64,000 nt of DNA from Nemertoderma westbladi. Lineage: Eukaryota; Xenacoelomorpha; Nemertodermatida; Nemertodermatidae. The stretch lies in NCBI GenBank assembly GCA_032718475.1, contig JAUCBJ010004224.1, forward strand, positions 1 through 64,000, written 5' to 3'. The position numbers and the translations under genes were made by a program. How positions within the stretch are numbered: the stretch's first letter is position 1; each line of letters opens with the position of its first letter. Shown in pieces: positions 30,617 through 41,500 of the stretch. The notes under the pieces are model-generated. The model was not told where the DNA came from and did not search any database. It worked only from the letters and a program-made list of their open reading frames with translations.

Positions 30617-31576
30617 ATGGCAACGTTTACTAATTCCGGTCCCACCCGGCCAAACACCAGAAATTCCATTGTCCACGCGACGGCGACACCGAACACGAAC
30701 ACCAGCAAACCTGCCTGCAAACGTAAATCGAACGGGACACCACCCACCACCACCACCGATGCGAAACTTAACAATCCCAACAAATGGAGAGCACTTTCAA
30801 TTGAATGCTCCAGCTGCAATGTAGTATGGACCGACATTCAAATCCCCAGCAAACATTCCCACGAGTTCGAAACCAAAGCCTTCACCTGTGGCTTCTGCGC
30901 TTCATCCGCCAAAGATGAAATCAGAACCCTACAAGAAAAGTTAATGGAAGTTGAGTCCCGACCTAATGCCCCGACACGCCCGAGTTACTCCTCCATCGTG
31001 GCGCAGCCTAATTCAACCGAACCAACGCCAAACGTTGCTCTACTGTCTAAACAGGTTCGCAAAGAGGAAAAGGAACAGTCTCTCCGTGAGAACAACGTAC
31101 TTATTCGCGGAACCTCTCCCAGACCCAGCAAACTCGAAGAACTCAAGCTTATTGAAGATCTCGCAACCGAATTAGACATCGAAATCACGATAGACAATGT
31201 GCTTACCAAGCGCATCGGGAAACAGCAACCAGACAAAAGCCAGAACCTCATCTTAACCCTTTCCCCTGAATCTCGATCCCAGCTGCTCCGTAAATCACAC
31301 ACCCTACGATCCAGCCTAAGATTCAACCAGGTATATATTAGCCCGGACTACACAATCGCCGAACAGAAACTTCGGTATGACCTCAGGCAAGAGAAACGTG
31401 CGGCACAAGTTGCCCAACCTGACAAGTTCTTTGTTATACGGGACGATTCAGTACGCCAACAGAACACCCCAAACCACTCGGCCACCATTACCAAACAACC
31501 CGTTTCACCCACAAACGCAACCGTACCACCCTGTAATCCAACCTCACCAAACTCCCCAGCCTCTCAAGTAGATTGA
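30617..31576 (+). CDS. CR1-like LINE ORF1 protein
   Basis: This is a complete frame of 319 codons from an ATG at 30617 (first Met after several upstream stops) to a TGA at 31574. Residues 1-50 are low-complexity T/P/N/R. Residues 60-100 hold a C-x2-C, then H, then C-x2-C arrangement (CSSCNVV, then HSHEF, then CGFC), which may be a treble-clef or PHD-like zinc site. Residues 105-150 are a short charged helix region (IRTLQEKLMEVES). Residues 160-280 follow the ORF1 RRM/C-terminal pattern (SLRENNVLIRG, then DNVLTKRIGK, then NLILTLSPESRSQLLRKS, then VYISPDYTIAEQ). Such proteins bind LINE RNA. The tail of the protein is P/T/N-rich. It is the best-preserved protein of this element. Fourteen bases follow before ORF2-like sequence in another frame. 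Confidence 0.75.
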   Translation: MATFTNSGPTRPNTRNSIVHATATPNTNTSKPACKRKSNGTPPTTTTDAKLNNPNKWRALSIECSSCNVVWTDIQIPSKHSHEFETKAFTCGFCASSAKDEIRTLQEKLMEVESRPNAPTRPSYSSIVAQPNSTEPTPNVALLSKQVRKEEKEQSLRENNVLIRGTSPRPSKLEELKLIEDLATELDIEITIDNVLTKRIGKQQPDKSQNLILTLSPESRSQLLRKSHTLRSSLRFNQVYISPDYTIAEQKLRYDLRQEKRAAQVAQPDKFFVIRDDSVRQQNTPNHSATITKQPVSPTNATVPPCNPTSPNSPASQVD

Positions 31577-31589
31577 CTAAATCAAACCC

Positions 31590-33780
31590 CAACTGCTCGA
31601 ACAATTAGCCCACACCTCACAGTCCATACAGACACCACACAGTCCATCAACCCCCCCACCCCCACAACCCCATCAGACCCATCACCTACATATCCCTGGC
31701 TCTCCCGCTTCAACTCCAAAGGAATCCACATTGTCCATGCCAACTTGCGAAGCCTCCTACCAAAAATATCTGAAATTCGTCTAATACTACAACCCCAAAC
31801 CATTGATATTATAACCCTTTCTGAAACCTGGCTGGACATCACGGTCACTAATGAAGCTATAAAAGTCGCGGGATATAACTTTTACCGGAATGACAGATCT
31901 CGAGACGGTGGCGGAGTTGGAATGTACATAGCAGAAAAACTATCCTTCAACGAACTACCGAGACCCCCAAAATCTAACACAGAGTGCATATTTGGTACTC
32001 TCATCCTGCCCAAAACAAAACCAATCCTTATTGGCTCTATCTACTGACCCGAGAATGACCAATCTTTCTTCGATGACATTGAGTACCAACTAGGCGACAT
32101 TTCCAAGTACAAAGAGATTTTCATTTTGGGAGATACCAACAGCGATACACTGAACTCACGCAACCCTAACACTGCAGCCGTACGAAGACGTCTTCTAGAC
32201 TTCTGCAACTCCACTGGACTTAAACAGCTGATATCCGAACCCACCCGAATAACATCGAACTCAAAAACCACCATTGATCACATTTTTGCCAGTAACCCCG
32301 AATTTATATGTGACAGTGGAGTGATCAAATCAGGACTCAGTGACCACTGCATGGTATTTGTGTCCCGCAGCCGTCCGAAACTGCCACGTCCTAACCAACA
32401 CACCAGCCGATCATGCCGATCTTATAAAGGATACACTGCAGATATACTCCTTAGCAACCTCGACACCAGCCATATCCTGCCTTCAATCCTACGTACAGCA
32501 AACCCAACAACAGGTGCTCATTTACTAACTACTGAACTCACCCGTATCCTCGAAAAAATCGCACCACATCGCTGCGTCAGAGTTAAACATTTTTCCGAAC
32601 CTTGGATGACCGCCGACATCATAACAATCATCCAGGATAGAAACAAAGCACTCCTAAAATTCCATGAGCACCGAAGCCCAAGTAACTACGACAACTATAA
32701 ACAATTGAGGAACGAGGCAACACACAAACTCAGATCAGCCAAATCCACCTACATCAAAAACGTCCTCGACTCCAACAAAACAAACAGTAAAGTCCTCTGG
32801 AAAACCCTAAAGACACTCAGAGCGCCCACGAAAAGAGTGAAGTCGTCTACCGTAATATCAGCTATCGAAAATAATGGAGCCCTCCTTACAGACCCCACCG
32901 ACATTGCCAATGTTCTGAACTCCTTCTTCACAAATATCTCAAAGACATTGGTAGACAAACTCCCATCTCCCTGCAACATCTACAACGGCCCCGCAGTCGA
33001 GCATTTCTATGCCCTGAAAGGAATAAAAAAAGACAGTTTCTCCCTCCAAACAGTCGATAGACAGATCGTATTTGACATCACCACCATCATCACATCACCT
33101 AGACACCACCAAGGCCAGTGGACCCGACTCGATCAGCCCAAGAATACTCAAAGACGGAAGCCCGATCTTAACCGACCACCTTACCCACATTATAAACTCA
33201 TCAATTACCTCAGCAATCTTTCCCACCGATTATAAACTCGCCAAAGTCAATCCAATCTTCAAAAAAGGCCCCCGCATCGTCCGTGATCACTACCGCCCCA
33301 TTTCGCTGCTTCCAACTGCCTCCAAAGTCCTAGAAAAGGTTATCTTCGAACAATTCAAAAGCTACATAGTAACCAACCATATACTCGACGATCTCCAATC
33401 CGGCGCCCGGACTGGCCACTCGGTACAAACCTGCCTCATCCACCTCGACGACCTCATCCGAAATGCAACTGACAAAGGAATGTTAGTAGGAATGGTTGCC
33501 ATAGATATTAGAAAAGCCTACGACACTGTGCAGCACGACATCCTCCTACATAAGCTAAAGTGCATCGGACTCAACCAACACACCATAAATTGGTTCCACT
33601 CCTACTTATCAGGAAGATCACAATATGTTCAAATCGGAACTCCACATCAAAAACACTCGATATCACATGCGGCACCCCCCAAGGAGCTCTCCTAGCTGTT
33701 TTACTGTTCTTAATCTATATCAACGACTTCGATCTAGCTCTCGTTCCCACTAACTGTACCCCGACCCAAACGGTTTCATT
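31590..33780 (+). pseudogene. CR1-like LINE ORF2, endonuclease and first part of RT
   Basis: The endonuclease starts near 31715 (GIHIVHANLRSLLPKI) and shows ITLSETWLD, DGGGVGMYIAEKL, LPKTKPILIGSIY, then ILGDTNSDTL at 32126, TIDHIFASN and LSDHCMVF, so all catalytic motifs are visible. A TGA at 32046-32048 falls where the family has an arginine codon after IY, consistent with a CGA-to-TGA change. Linker and RT fingers follow (EPWMTADI, then KASGPDSISPRILKDGSP after a shift near 33100, then NPIFKKG and YRPISLLPTASKVLE). Motif A is VAIDIRKAYDTVQHD. Another shift near 33660 leads to motif B CGTPQGALLAVLLFLIYINDF. After this the 30-bp array begins. At least three lesions make it inactive. Confidence 0.88.
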
Positions 33781-34418
33781 GATGCCCCCCACAGCTTCTC
33801 CAGGTTCGGTGGTGCTCCCTGCGGCATCTCCAGGTACGGTGGCGCTCCCTGCGGACTCCCAAGGTTCGGTGGCGCTCCCTGCAGCATCTCCAGGTACGGT
33901 GGCACTCCCTGCAGCCTCTCTGGTTTTGGTGGCGCTCCCTGCGGCCTCTCCCGATTCGGAGGCGCTCCCTGCGGCCTCTCCAGGTTCGGTGGCACTCCCT
34001 GCGGCCTCCCAAGGTTCGTTGGCGCTCCCCGCGGACTCCCAAGTTTCGGTGGCGCTACCCGCGGACACCCAAAGTCCGGCGGCGCTCCCCGCGGACCATG
34101 CAGGTTTGGTGGCGCTCCCTGCGGACTCCCAAGGTTCGTTGGCGCTCCCCGCGGGCTCCCAAGTTTCGGTGGCGCCCGCCACAGACTCCCAAGGTTCGGT
34201 GGCGCTCCCCATGGACTCCCAAAGTTCGGTGGTGCTCCCCGCGGAACACCCAGGTTCGGTGACGCTCCCTGCGGACTCCCAAGGTTCGTTGGCGCTACCC
34301 ACGGACTCCCAAGGTTCGGTGGCGCTCCCCGCGGACTCCCAAGGTTCGGTGGTGCTCCCCACGGACTACCCAGGTTCGGTGGCGCCCGCGACGACCCCTC
34401 CGGGTTCCGTTCCACTCT
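33781..34418. repeat. 30-bp minisatellite, about 21 copies, in frame within the RT domain
   Basis: The unit comprises AGGTTCGGTGGCGCTCCCTG followed by CGGACTCCCA, 30 bp, or ten residues (GSVALPADSQ type). It sits between RT motif B (GTPQG, ending INDFDLAL) and motif C (ALKYVDDTNIL), where related LINEs have about 20-30 residues. Array and RT flanks share one frame through 33560-34522. Copies differ at many sites (GCG/ACG, TCC/CAC, TTC/TAC), more than in the other arrays of this window. Two minus-strand frames are also open, so openness alone is no sign of selection. Confidence 0.95.
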
Positions 34419-35367
34419 CAACTGAGGCCACCCACCACGTCGCCAACACCAACAGCCAAAATCTCACGGTGGCACTGAAATACGTCGACGACACAAATAT
34501 CCTCAAAACCGGACACAACTAAAAGGAAATCGAAACGTCACTCTCGGAAACACTGACCAGGGTAAATGCCTGGGCTGTCGATAACCGCCTTAGCATTCAC
34601 CCCGACAAGTTCGAGGTCATGCTTTTTGGTTCACACCAGCGCCTAGCCACATCGGGTAGTTTCTTGGTAACCTTCGGATCTGCACGTCTCGACACTTCAG
34701 AAATGGTTAATTACTTGGGCTGCTCCCTCGATGCTACTCTTTCGGGCGCCAACTCGGCCCAAACCGTCATACGCAGAGGAAATGCTTGCCTGAAATTCCT
34801 CCACAGAAACTCGCAAGTACTCGACAAACCACTATGGCGTACTCTATGTAACGCCCTAATCCAGCCGATCATCGACTCCTCTGCCCCGGTTTGGTATCTG
34901 AGCGCAGCTAGCCGCCTCCGTAACCGCATCGACGCACTCCAATGGAAGTGTATCCGTTTCTGTCTCGATCTCGACTCGCGCGCCCACATCGACTCTACCC
35001 ACTTCATCCGAATAAACTGGCTCCCCATCACCGAGCGGGTCCATCAAACCATCCTGACCCACATGTTTAAAGTATACCGGAAAACCGCGCCCATCTACCT
35101 CCAGTCCCTTGTAACTTTTAGCTACCTCTCCGATCGTTCACGGTCCTCCATAGCGCACGCCACCATTCGTCGGAAAAAAACTAAAACTGCCACGCACGCC
35201 TTCTCCTACTTAGGACCCTTCCTGTGGAATAAACTCCCGAACGAAATAAAACAATTAACCACAGTAGAATCCTTTAAACACAAAGTAAAGACCCACTTAC
35301 TTAGCCTTTTATCCTCCCGAGAACAATGCATCTATTCTTTTTAACCATCCCTACAAAAACTCTCATT
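34419..35367 (+). pseudogene. CR1-like LINE ORF2, RT motif C to C-terminus
   Basis: The frame leaves the minisatellite and gives LTVALKYVDDTNILKTGHN, with the catalytic YVDD in place of the usual YADD, then a TAA at 34520. After it the same frame continues with VNAWAVDNRLSIHPDKFEVMLFG, VNYLGCSLDATLSG, and the C-terminal region: LKFLHRNSQVLDKPLWRTLCNALI, PIIDSSAPVWYLS, LRNRIDALQ, INWLPITERV and FSYLGPFLWNKLP, ending IYSF with a TAA at 35342. This is the usual end of CR1/L2 ORF2. The segment from 34749 onward is repeated at 36044. Confidence 0.88.
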
Positions 35368-36043
35368 AACGGATTAACTGTTAACGGATCCAGGTCGTCC
35401 CGTCCGCTATCACTTCGTCCCATCCAAATTACCACTCAATATATGAGTGCCAATATGACTCCCATTAAAGAGCCACTCCAATAATAGTAACACGTGGTAC
35501 TAAAAAACCAATTTAGCGATACCCATACTGGCTGTTAACCCACAGGGTGTACTGTAGGGATCGCATTATTATTATAAGGTGCTAACATTATTGCCTTGCC
35601 AATTACTCATCCTTAGAGGTTCCAACAGTGGAGAGCCAATGACAAGCTACAAACCAAAACCAGCTGACACATATCTGATATAATCCTATGTGGCTACTGT
35701 ACTAACCTCAGATGCACACCTCAGCATATCAAGGTGCAGTACACATTTACGCCTGATAGTGTTGTATCGGTAGGTAGCCAGCAGACATTCAATACGGACC
35801 GAACTCAAATATTTATTACCAGTCAGTCATTAAGCTCCCGTTAACCTCCAAGGACGAGTAACCAGCACCACTACAGTTGCGTTGTGCAGTTACTAACGGC
35901 CATTATTACAATTAATCACCTACAAACTATTATCTGCTCCTTTTCTATAACTCTGGTTACCTCCGCATACCTCAAAGCAGCAAAGCACCAACCTCAAGTG
36001 TGTCTCGGAGGCCCGTTTCGGACTGCACCCCGATCCGGGCACA
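35368..36043. other. 676-bp unidentified insert between duplicated ORF2 ends
   Basis: I find no coding signature on either strand. It starts AACGGATTAACTGTTAACGGA, a short internal repeat of TTAACGGAT, and ends CGATCCGGGCACA. It replaces the 3' UTR expected after the first ORF2 end. It might be another element or a captured transcript. Confidence 0.5.
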
Positions 36044-36661
36044 CCAACTCGGCCCAAACCGTCATACGCAGAGGAAATGCTTGCCTGAAATTCCTCCACA
36101 GAAACTCGCAAGTACTCGACAAACCACTACGGCGTACTCTATGCAACGCCCTAATCCGCCGATCATCGACTCCTCTGCCCCGGTTTGGTATCTGAGCGCA
36201 GCTAGCCGCCTCCGTAACCGCATCGACGCACTCCAACGGAAGTGTATCCGTTTCTGTCTCGATCTCGACTCGCACGCCCACATCGACTCTACCCACTTCA
36301 TCCGAATAAACTGGCTCCCCATCACCGAGCGGGTCCATCAAACCATCCTGACCCACATGTTTAAAGTATACCGGAAAACCGCGCCCATCTACCTCCAGTC
36401 CCTTGTAACTTTTAGCTACCTCTCCGATCGTTCACGGTCCTCCATAGCGCACACCACCATTCCTCGGAAAAAAACTAAAACTGCCACGCACGCCTTCTCC
36501 TACTTAGGACCCTTCCTGTGGAATAAACTCCCGAACGAAATAAAACAATTAACCACAGTAGAATCCTTTAAACACAAAGTAAAGACCCACTTACTTAGCC
36601 TTTTATCCTCCCGAGAACAATGCATCTATTCTTTTTAACCATCCCTACAAAAACTCTCATT
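36044..36661 (+). repeat. Second copy of the CR1-like ORF2 C-terminus
   Basis: This stretch of 618 bases is nearly identical to 34749-35367. It has one deleted base (ATCCAGCCG to ATCCGCCG near 36156), which breaks the frame, and about eight substitutions, several at CpG. Both copies stop matching right after CTCTCATT. Only this copy continues into the genuine 3' UTR. Confidence 0.93.
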
Positions 36662-36767
36662 CTTTTTTTTAATCGTATCTTAACCGTGTTCTGTATTTGT
36701 TTTTATTTTTCATTTTTTATTAAGTTTCAATAATGATTTTATAGCCAGATCGATTCACTGCATAGCC

Positions 36768-37210
36768 AGGGGACCCCCATGGAAACGAGACTATGTCTCA
36801 TGAGGTTATCCCCGACATCATTATCCTTTGCTCTGTGCCGTTAACCGTTATCATCCCGCGCCCGTATGTATGCTCCCTGTGCGCCTTCCTGTGCTTCCTA
36901 TGCGCCTGTATGTTCCCATTTTTTTTTTAATATTTGTAATTACATCCACATCTACATCATCATGATCCTTTTTAGTGTGCACTCCCATAAAAACTTATTT
37001 GTTCAAACCAAACCGTTTCTCATCTATTGTTTTTAGTATACAATACCATAATTTTAAAGTCCTACAGCTACACCTTACCGTAATTGAATAAATTTGTAAA
37101 TACTTGTTTCAGTTTCGATTGTACTGTTGTGTGTAACGTTTAAAGTATAGCCTATGTTTTTAATATTTTTACTGTATTTTGATGTCAATAAACAATTCCA
37201 ATTCCAATTC
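36768..37210 (+). other. CR1-like LINE 3' UTR with hairpin block and AATTCC tail
   Basis: GGGGACCCCCATGG, then GAGAC-TAT-GTCTC, then GGTTATCCCC (36768-36822) can fold into a nested stem-loop. The element ends in CAATTCCAATTCCAATTCC at 37192-37210. In this LINE superfamily the 3' end is the recognition site for the RT, with simple repeats instead of poly(A). That role is inferred here. Confidence 0.5.
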
Positions 37211-37825
37211 CGACTTCTGTTACCTGGGATCATGGATCCGGAAGTCAGGTGAGGACCTTCGAATACGTAAGGGAAAGGCATGGGCAGCCTTGAATAGGCT
37301 TTCCAGGATTTGGAAGTCACCTAGAATTAATCGAAAACTTAAGGTCCGATTATTTAGAGCAGCAGTAGTTCCAGTACTCCTCTACGGGAGTCCATGCTGG
37401 GCTCTAACTGCTGAGGACACCAAATCTCTGGATGGCACATTCACAAGAATGCTACGCCGGGTTCATTGTGTCAAGTACAATGCACACATCTCCAACCAGA
37501 CACTATATAACATTGGAGGTGTCTCATTGGTTCCCCCAAGCTTGACACTAGAACGAAATCGCCTCCGCTTTGCAGGACATTGCTTTCGCCGTGAGGACCA
37601 GCCAGTGCATAATCTTGTACTTTGGCAGCCTCATGGAGTGAATAAGCATGGTGGACAGCCCATGACTTTCTTGAGACGCATCTTAAAGGACACTGGCCTT
37701 AAAGATGCGGATGATCTAGCAAATGTCATGGGTGATAGGGAGTTGTGGTGGTGCAATTTTGTTGACAAGCCGGCACAGCATTCTTAAAAATGCAGCTGCA
37801 ATGCAGCATGCCGATCCTAGTAGTA
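37211..37825 (+). pseudogene. F2 LINE copy c, 3' half with TAG tail
   Basis: It resumes exactly where 30335 stopped: DFCYLGSWIRKSGEDLRIR, then VRLFRAAVVPVLLYGSPCWAL, RMLRRVHCVKYNAHISNQTLY, RNRLRFAGHCFRRED, LWQPHGVNKHGGQP and GDRELWWCNFVDKPAQHS with a TAA at 37785. A short 3' UTR with the terminal block GCAGCATGCCGATCC and a (TAG)2 tail ends the element at about 37825. The C-terminal frame is uninterrupted. Beyond the tail the minus-strand G2 gag resumes. Confidence 0.92.
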
Positions 37826-38249
37826 CGTAGAAGTCGACCGGTACGAGAGGGTGTCGCTGGGCGCAACCGAGCGCTGGTTACATATACGCGATGCTATTAG
37901 AGGGTTGATCGATGTTTATCGCTCCGCTATTTTTCGGTTCTTTAGTCGCCATGGTTGCGAGACAGTGGCGTTTAAAGTGCCCCTTTTTACCGCAGCCGTG
38001 GCACCGTGTGTCAGTTGCCTTGCAAGCGCCGGAATGCGGCAGTTTTTCCCCGCATTTCATGCACCGTCCCGTCTCGCGTTCCTCTTCCTTTGCGCGTCTA
38101 TAGACGTCGCGGTTTACGGAAGGCCCACATCCGGTGCTGTGCCCCGATTTATTCCGTTGGTATCGAGATTTACTCTTTGATCGGTATTGGGGGCGGCTGC
38201 GTTGCTGCGGTTGGTCGTTTTGACTAATCGCGTGTACGCTGCGCTGTAG
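37826..38249 (-). pseudogene. Gypsy G2 gag, nucleocapsid part with two zinc knuckles
   Basis: The minus frame enters from the G3 insertion site (TCGC at 38250-38253) and continues the frame of the gag segment at 44079-45025. It gives a basic R/S/N-rich stretch, then CMKCGEKLPHSGAC and CHGCGKKGHFKRHC, the second a standard C-x2-C-x4-H-x4-C knuckle. It ends about 20 residues later in a TAA at 37878-37880. Nucleocapsid knuckles package the element RNA. Pol then lies in another frame, across the F2 insertion. Confidence 0.85.
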
Positions 38250-38253
38250 TCGC

Positions 38254-38529
38254 TGTAAACCACCCTCTCCCGCCTCATATCATAATGACACTCATCTTCC
38301 TACAGTCATATCTAATATAATATCAGTACATAATAAGATAAGAATAACATATATACTCCCGAATAACATAACTCTCTGACTGACACCGTACTACTGTAAA
38401 CTGACTGACACCTACCAGTACATAATAATAATCTAACAACTGACTGACAGACTCAAAATACTGTAGTTCTCGGTAATCCTCCTTCACTCTCGTCACCACA
38501 TACAGTACTAGAACGTAAGAGTCTCTACA
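38254..38529 (-). repeat. G3 3' LTR
   Basis: 276 bp, identical to the 5' LTR except one base. The gag-pol frame has no stop before it and terminates inside it at 38323-38325. Confidence 0.95.
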
Positions 38530-41500
38530 CATCCCCCCCCCGCTTTGCAAACAAGCCCTGGCCTCAGGGCAACGTCGAGTATATTTCCTTTTATCTCCAG
38601 TAAATGATGTATTTTCGATCTCTGGTTTGCAAGGTCTTAGCCGCTCAATTGCAACTAACAGGGGACTTTCATCTGGACGGTCAACCAAGCGAATTTCAGC
38701 ATTATTCCCTGTGACCTTTAATAAACGATAAGGACCATGGAATGGCCAACCGAATTTATGTAATTTTCCTTTCACTGTATCTGGACGGTATAAAAATACC
38801 CTGTCACCAACGTTATATTTAATTGGTTGAGTTCTCTTGTCATATTGCTTCTTATATTGGTCTTGTTTCTTTTCAATGTTTTCCCGTGCAAGTTCCCATG
38901 CAAATGTAAGGTTCGCGGCTAGTTCAGTTTTATAATCATCCAAATCTATTTGGTAAATAGTTTTTGGGGAATTCAGAGCTGTTTCTGTTGGTAATCTAGC
39001 ATCTCTCCCATAGAGTAAGTAAAAAGGTGACTCCTTTGAAGAACTGTGCTCCGAAGTCCGATAAGCAAATAATAAGCAAGATAAAACATCATCCCAATCC
39101 GTTTCATGTCGATCCAAAGTTTTTGAAAGCATGGATAACAATGTTCGATTAAATCTCTCTACTAAACCATCTGTCTGGGGATGATAAGCGCTGGTGTTGA
39201 TCTTTTTCATTCCACATAATTTACACACATTTCTAAATACTTCTGATAAAAAGTTTGCTCCACGATCTGAAAGAACTTTCCGTGGAACACCGTGACGAGA
39301 TATATAATCAACAAAACAATCAGCAATTGTTGTTGCATTTTCATCTTGTAATGCATAGGCCTCAACCCATTTCGTCAAGTAATCACTGATTATTGCACAA
39401 TATCTATTTCCTCTCTGGGTTAATGGGAGCGAAAGTATATCAATTGCCACTCGATCGAATGGCCCCTCTACTTGTAAGGGCATTAATGGCGGTTTATTTG
39501 CACGTCCCGGATTCCGAGTAGCACATTTCAAGCATGAATGAGTCCATTTGAAAATATCCTTTCGCATTTTTGGCCACCAATATTGTAATTTTAGTATAGA
39601 CCATATCCGATGATCTGATAAATGTCCCCCAAACCGTCCTCCATGTACTTCCGACCATATTTTATGTCTCCAAAGTTCTGGTACTGCCAAACGAGGTTGG
39701 CGTGATTTTCCAACATCATCAAATTTATAAAGCAATCCATCTATTACTGCTGTCGAGTTTCTTTCGGTTGACATTTGGCGAAATAAATCTTCATCATCAG
39801 GTAACGCATCCATTTGATGATAGTCAATTAATGCTTTATATAAAGGGTCTACCAATTGTAGACTTTGTATAACATATGTCTCTTCCTTTAAGTTTGTTTC
39901 GGTATCTGACTTTATCTCTGCCTCTTCTTTTGATTCAGATAAACTCTCAGGCCCATCATTAACAGCAGTACAAGTTCCGTGCATTCGAGATAAAACATCT
40001 GCATTCGTATTAGCTTTACCCGGTCTATGGAAAACATTCTCGGGCGAAATATAATCAGTTAGATCTATCACCCAACGTGCCAATGGGCCTTTTAATTCAT
40101 GACGACCCAAAAGTAATCCTTTTATTGCTGCGTGATCCGTGTAAACCAATGTTGTTAAGGCTCTTCCATATAAATATGGTTTGAAATGATTACAAGCCCA
40201 TTTAAGTCCATATACCTCCAACTGGGTTGAAGTATATCGTTGTTGAGAGTTTGTCAGCTGTCTTGAAGCATATGCTATTGGGTGTAATTGACCGTCATCA
40301 TCAGCTATCTGGGATAAAACAGCCCCAAATCCGGTTTCACAAGCGTCAGTTTCTAAAATAAATGGTCTTGAATGATCTGGGTAACGCAATACTGGTGTTG
40401 TAATTAACCGTTCTTTAACTTCGCAAAAACTCAATCGTTGCTCCATCCCAAAGCAATAAGCCGTATTTTTCTTTAATAATGAGGTCAAAGGTCGGACAAT
40501 CTTTCCGTATCCTTCTATAAATTTTCGATAATAATTCGATAATCCCAGAAAACGTCGAAGTTCCTTTAGATTCTTTGGTTCTGGAAAGTTTATGATTTTG
40601 TCTACAGTCTCTGGATTTGGAAGTAGTCCGTTTCGTGTAACGATGTGTCCTAAAAACTTAATTTGAGATCTACCAAACTTGCACTTTCGAGTTCTCAGTT
40701 TTAAATTTGCCTCCCGTAGCTGATTTAATACTGCTGCCACATCTTCCAAGTGGCTATCGAAATCCGGTGAACAAACAAGTACATCATCTATATAGACAAA
40801 GCATGGTTTTCTTCCATTTACTACCACATCTTTAAGTATTTTCTCCATTGTTCTTTGAAACGTTGCTGGCGCGTTGCACAGTCCAAACGCTAAAACAATG
40901 AATTCATAGAATCCCGCTGAACATGCAAATGCCGTTTTTGGAATAGCTTCCTCCGTTAGTGGAAGCTGCCAATATCCACTGGCAAGGTCTAAACAAGAAA
41001 AATATTTTGATGATCCAAGTTGATCCAATATTTCTTCTGTATGGGGTAATGGGAAGTTATCTTTAGTTGTAATGGAGTTTAATTTCCGATAATCGACACA
41101 AAATCGAATAGATCCATCAGGTTTAGGTGCCAATACGATAGGTGAAGACCAAGGTCCGTGAGCTGGTCTAATAACTCCCATTTTATGCATTCTATTAACC
41201 TCCATTGCCACTACTTCTTTGAGTTTCTCAGGGATTCGACGGACACCCTGTTTGAAGGGACTGCTGTTGCCAGTGTCAATGTCGTGTTCTGCTATTTCAG
41301 TTCTACCGATTTCATCATCCGATAACTGGAATACATCATCATATTCCTTAAGAAGTTTTAATAAACTATCTTTTTCACCCTCATTAAGATCAGAGTCTGT
41401 AAAATCAACATGATTTTCTAACTCAATCTCCCTTTCACCTTTATCTGTGATAAGTGCTGTAACACCTTCCGCTAAGTTGTCGCTATAAACAGATTTTATC

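Larger units (their letters stand above)
30336..37210 (+). mobile_element. CR1/L2-like LINE, 6.9 kb, inserted in F2 copy c
   Basis: The element interrupts F2 copy c. The left half ends GTGGACGAC and the right half resumes CGACTTCTG, so CGAC (30332-30335 and 37211-37214) is a 4-bp target duplication. It has an ORF1, a broken ORF2 with endonuclease and RT, a 3' hairpin block and a terminal (AATTCC)n tail at 37192-37210. Two oddities enlarge it: a 30-bp minisatellite inside the RT (33781-34418), and a repeat of the ORF2 end and 3' junction (34749-35367 and 36044-36661) separated by 676 bases of unknown sequence. Jockey-superfamily assignment follows from the ORF1/ORF2 layout, SETWLD and LPKTKPILIGSIY motifs and the non-poly(A) tail. 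Confidence 0.85.

Noticed and set aside
33715-34421. Minus-strand repeat proteins opposite the 30-bp array
   Set aside because: They are reflections of the minisatellite. The plus frame continuous with RT is the meaningful one.
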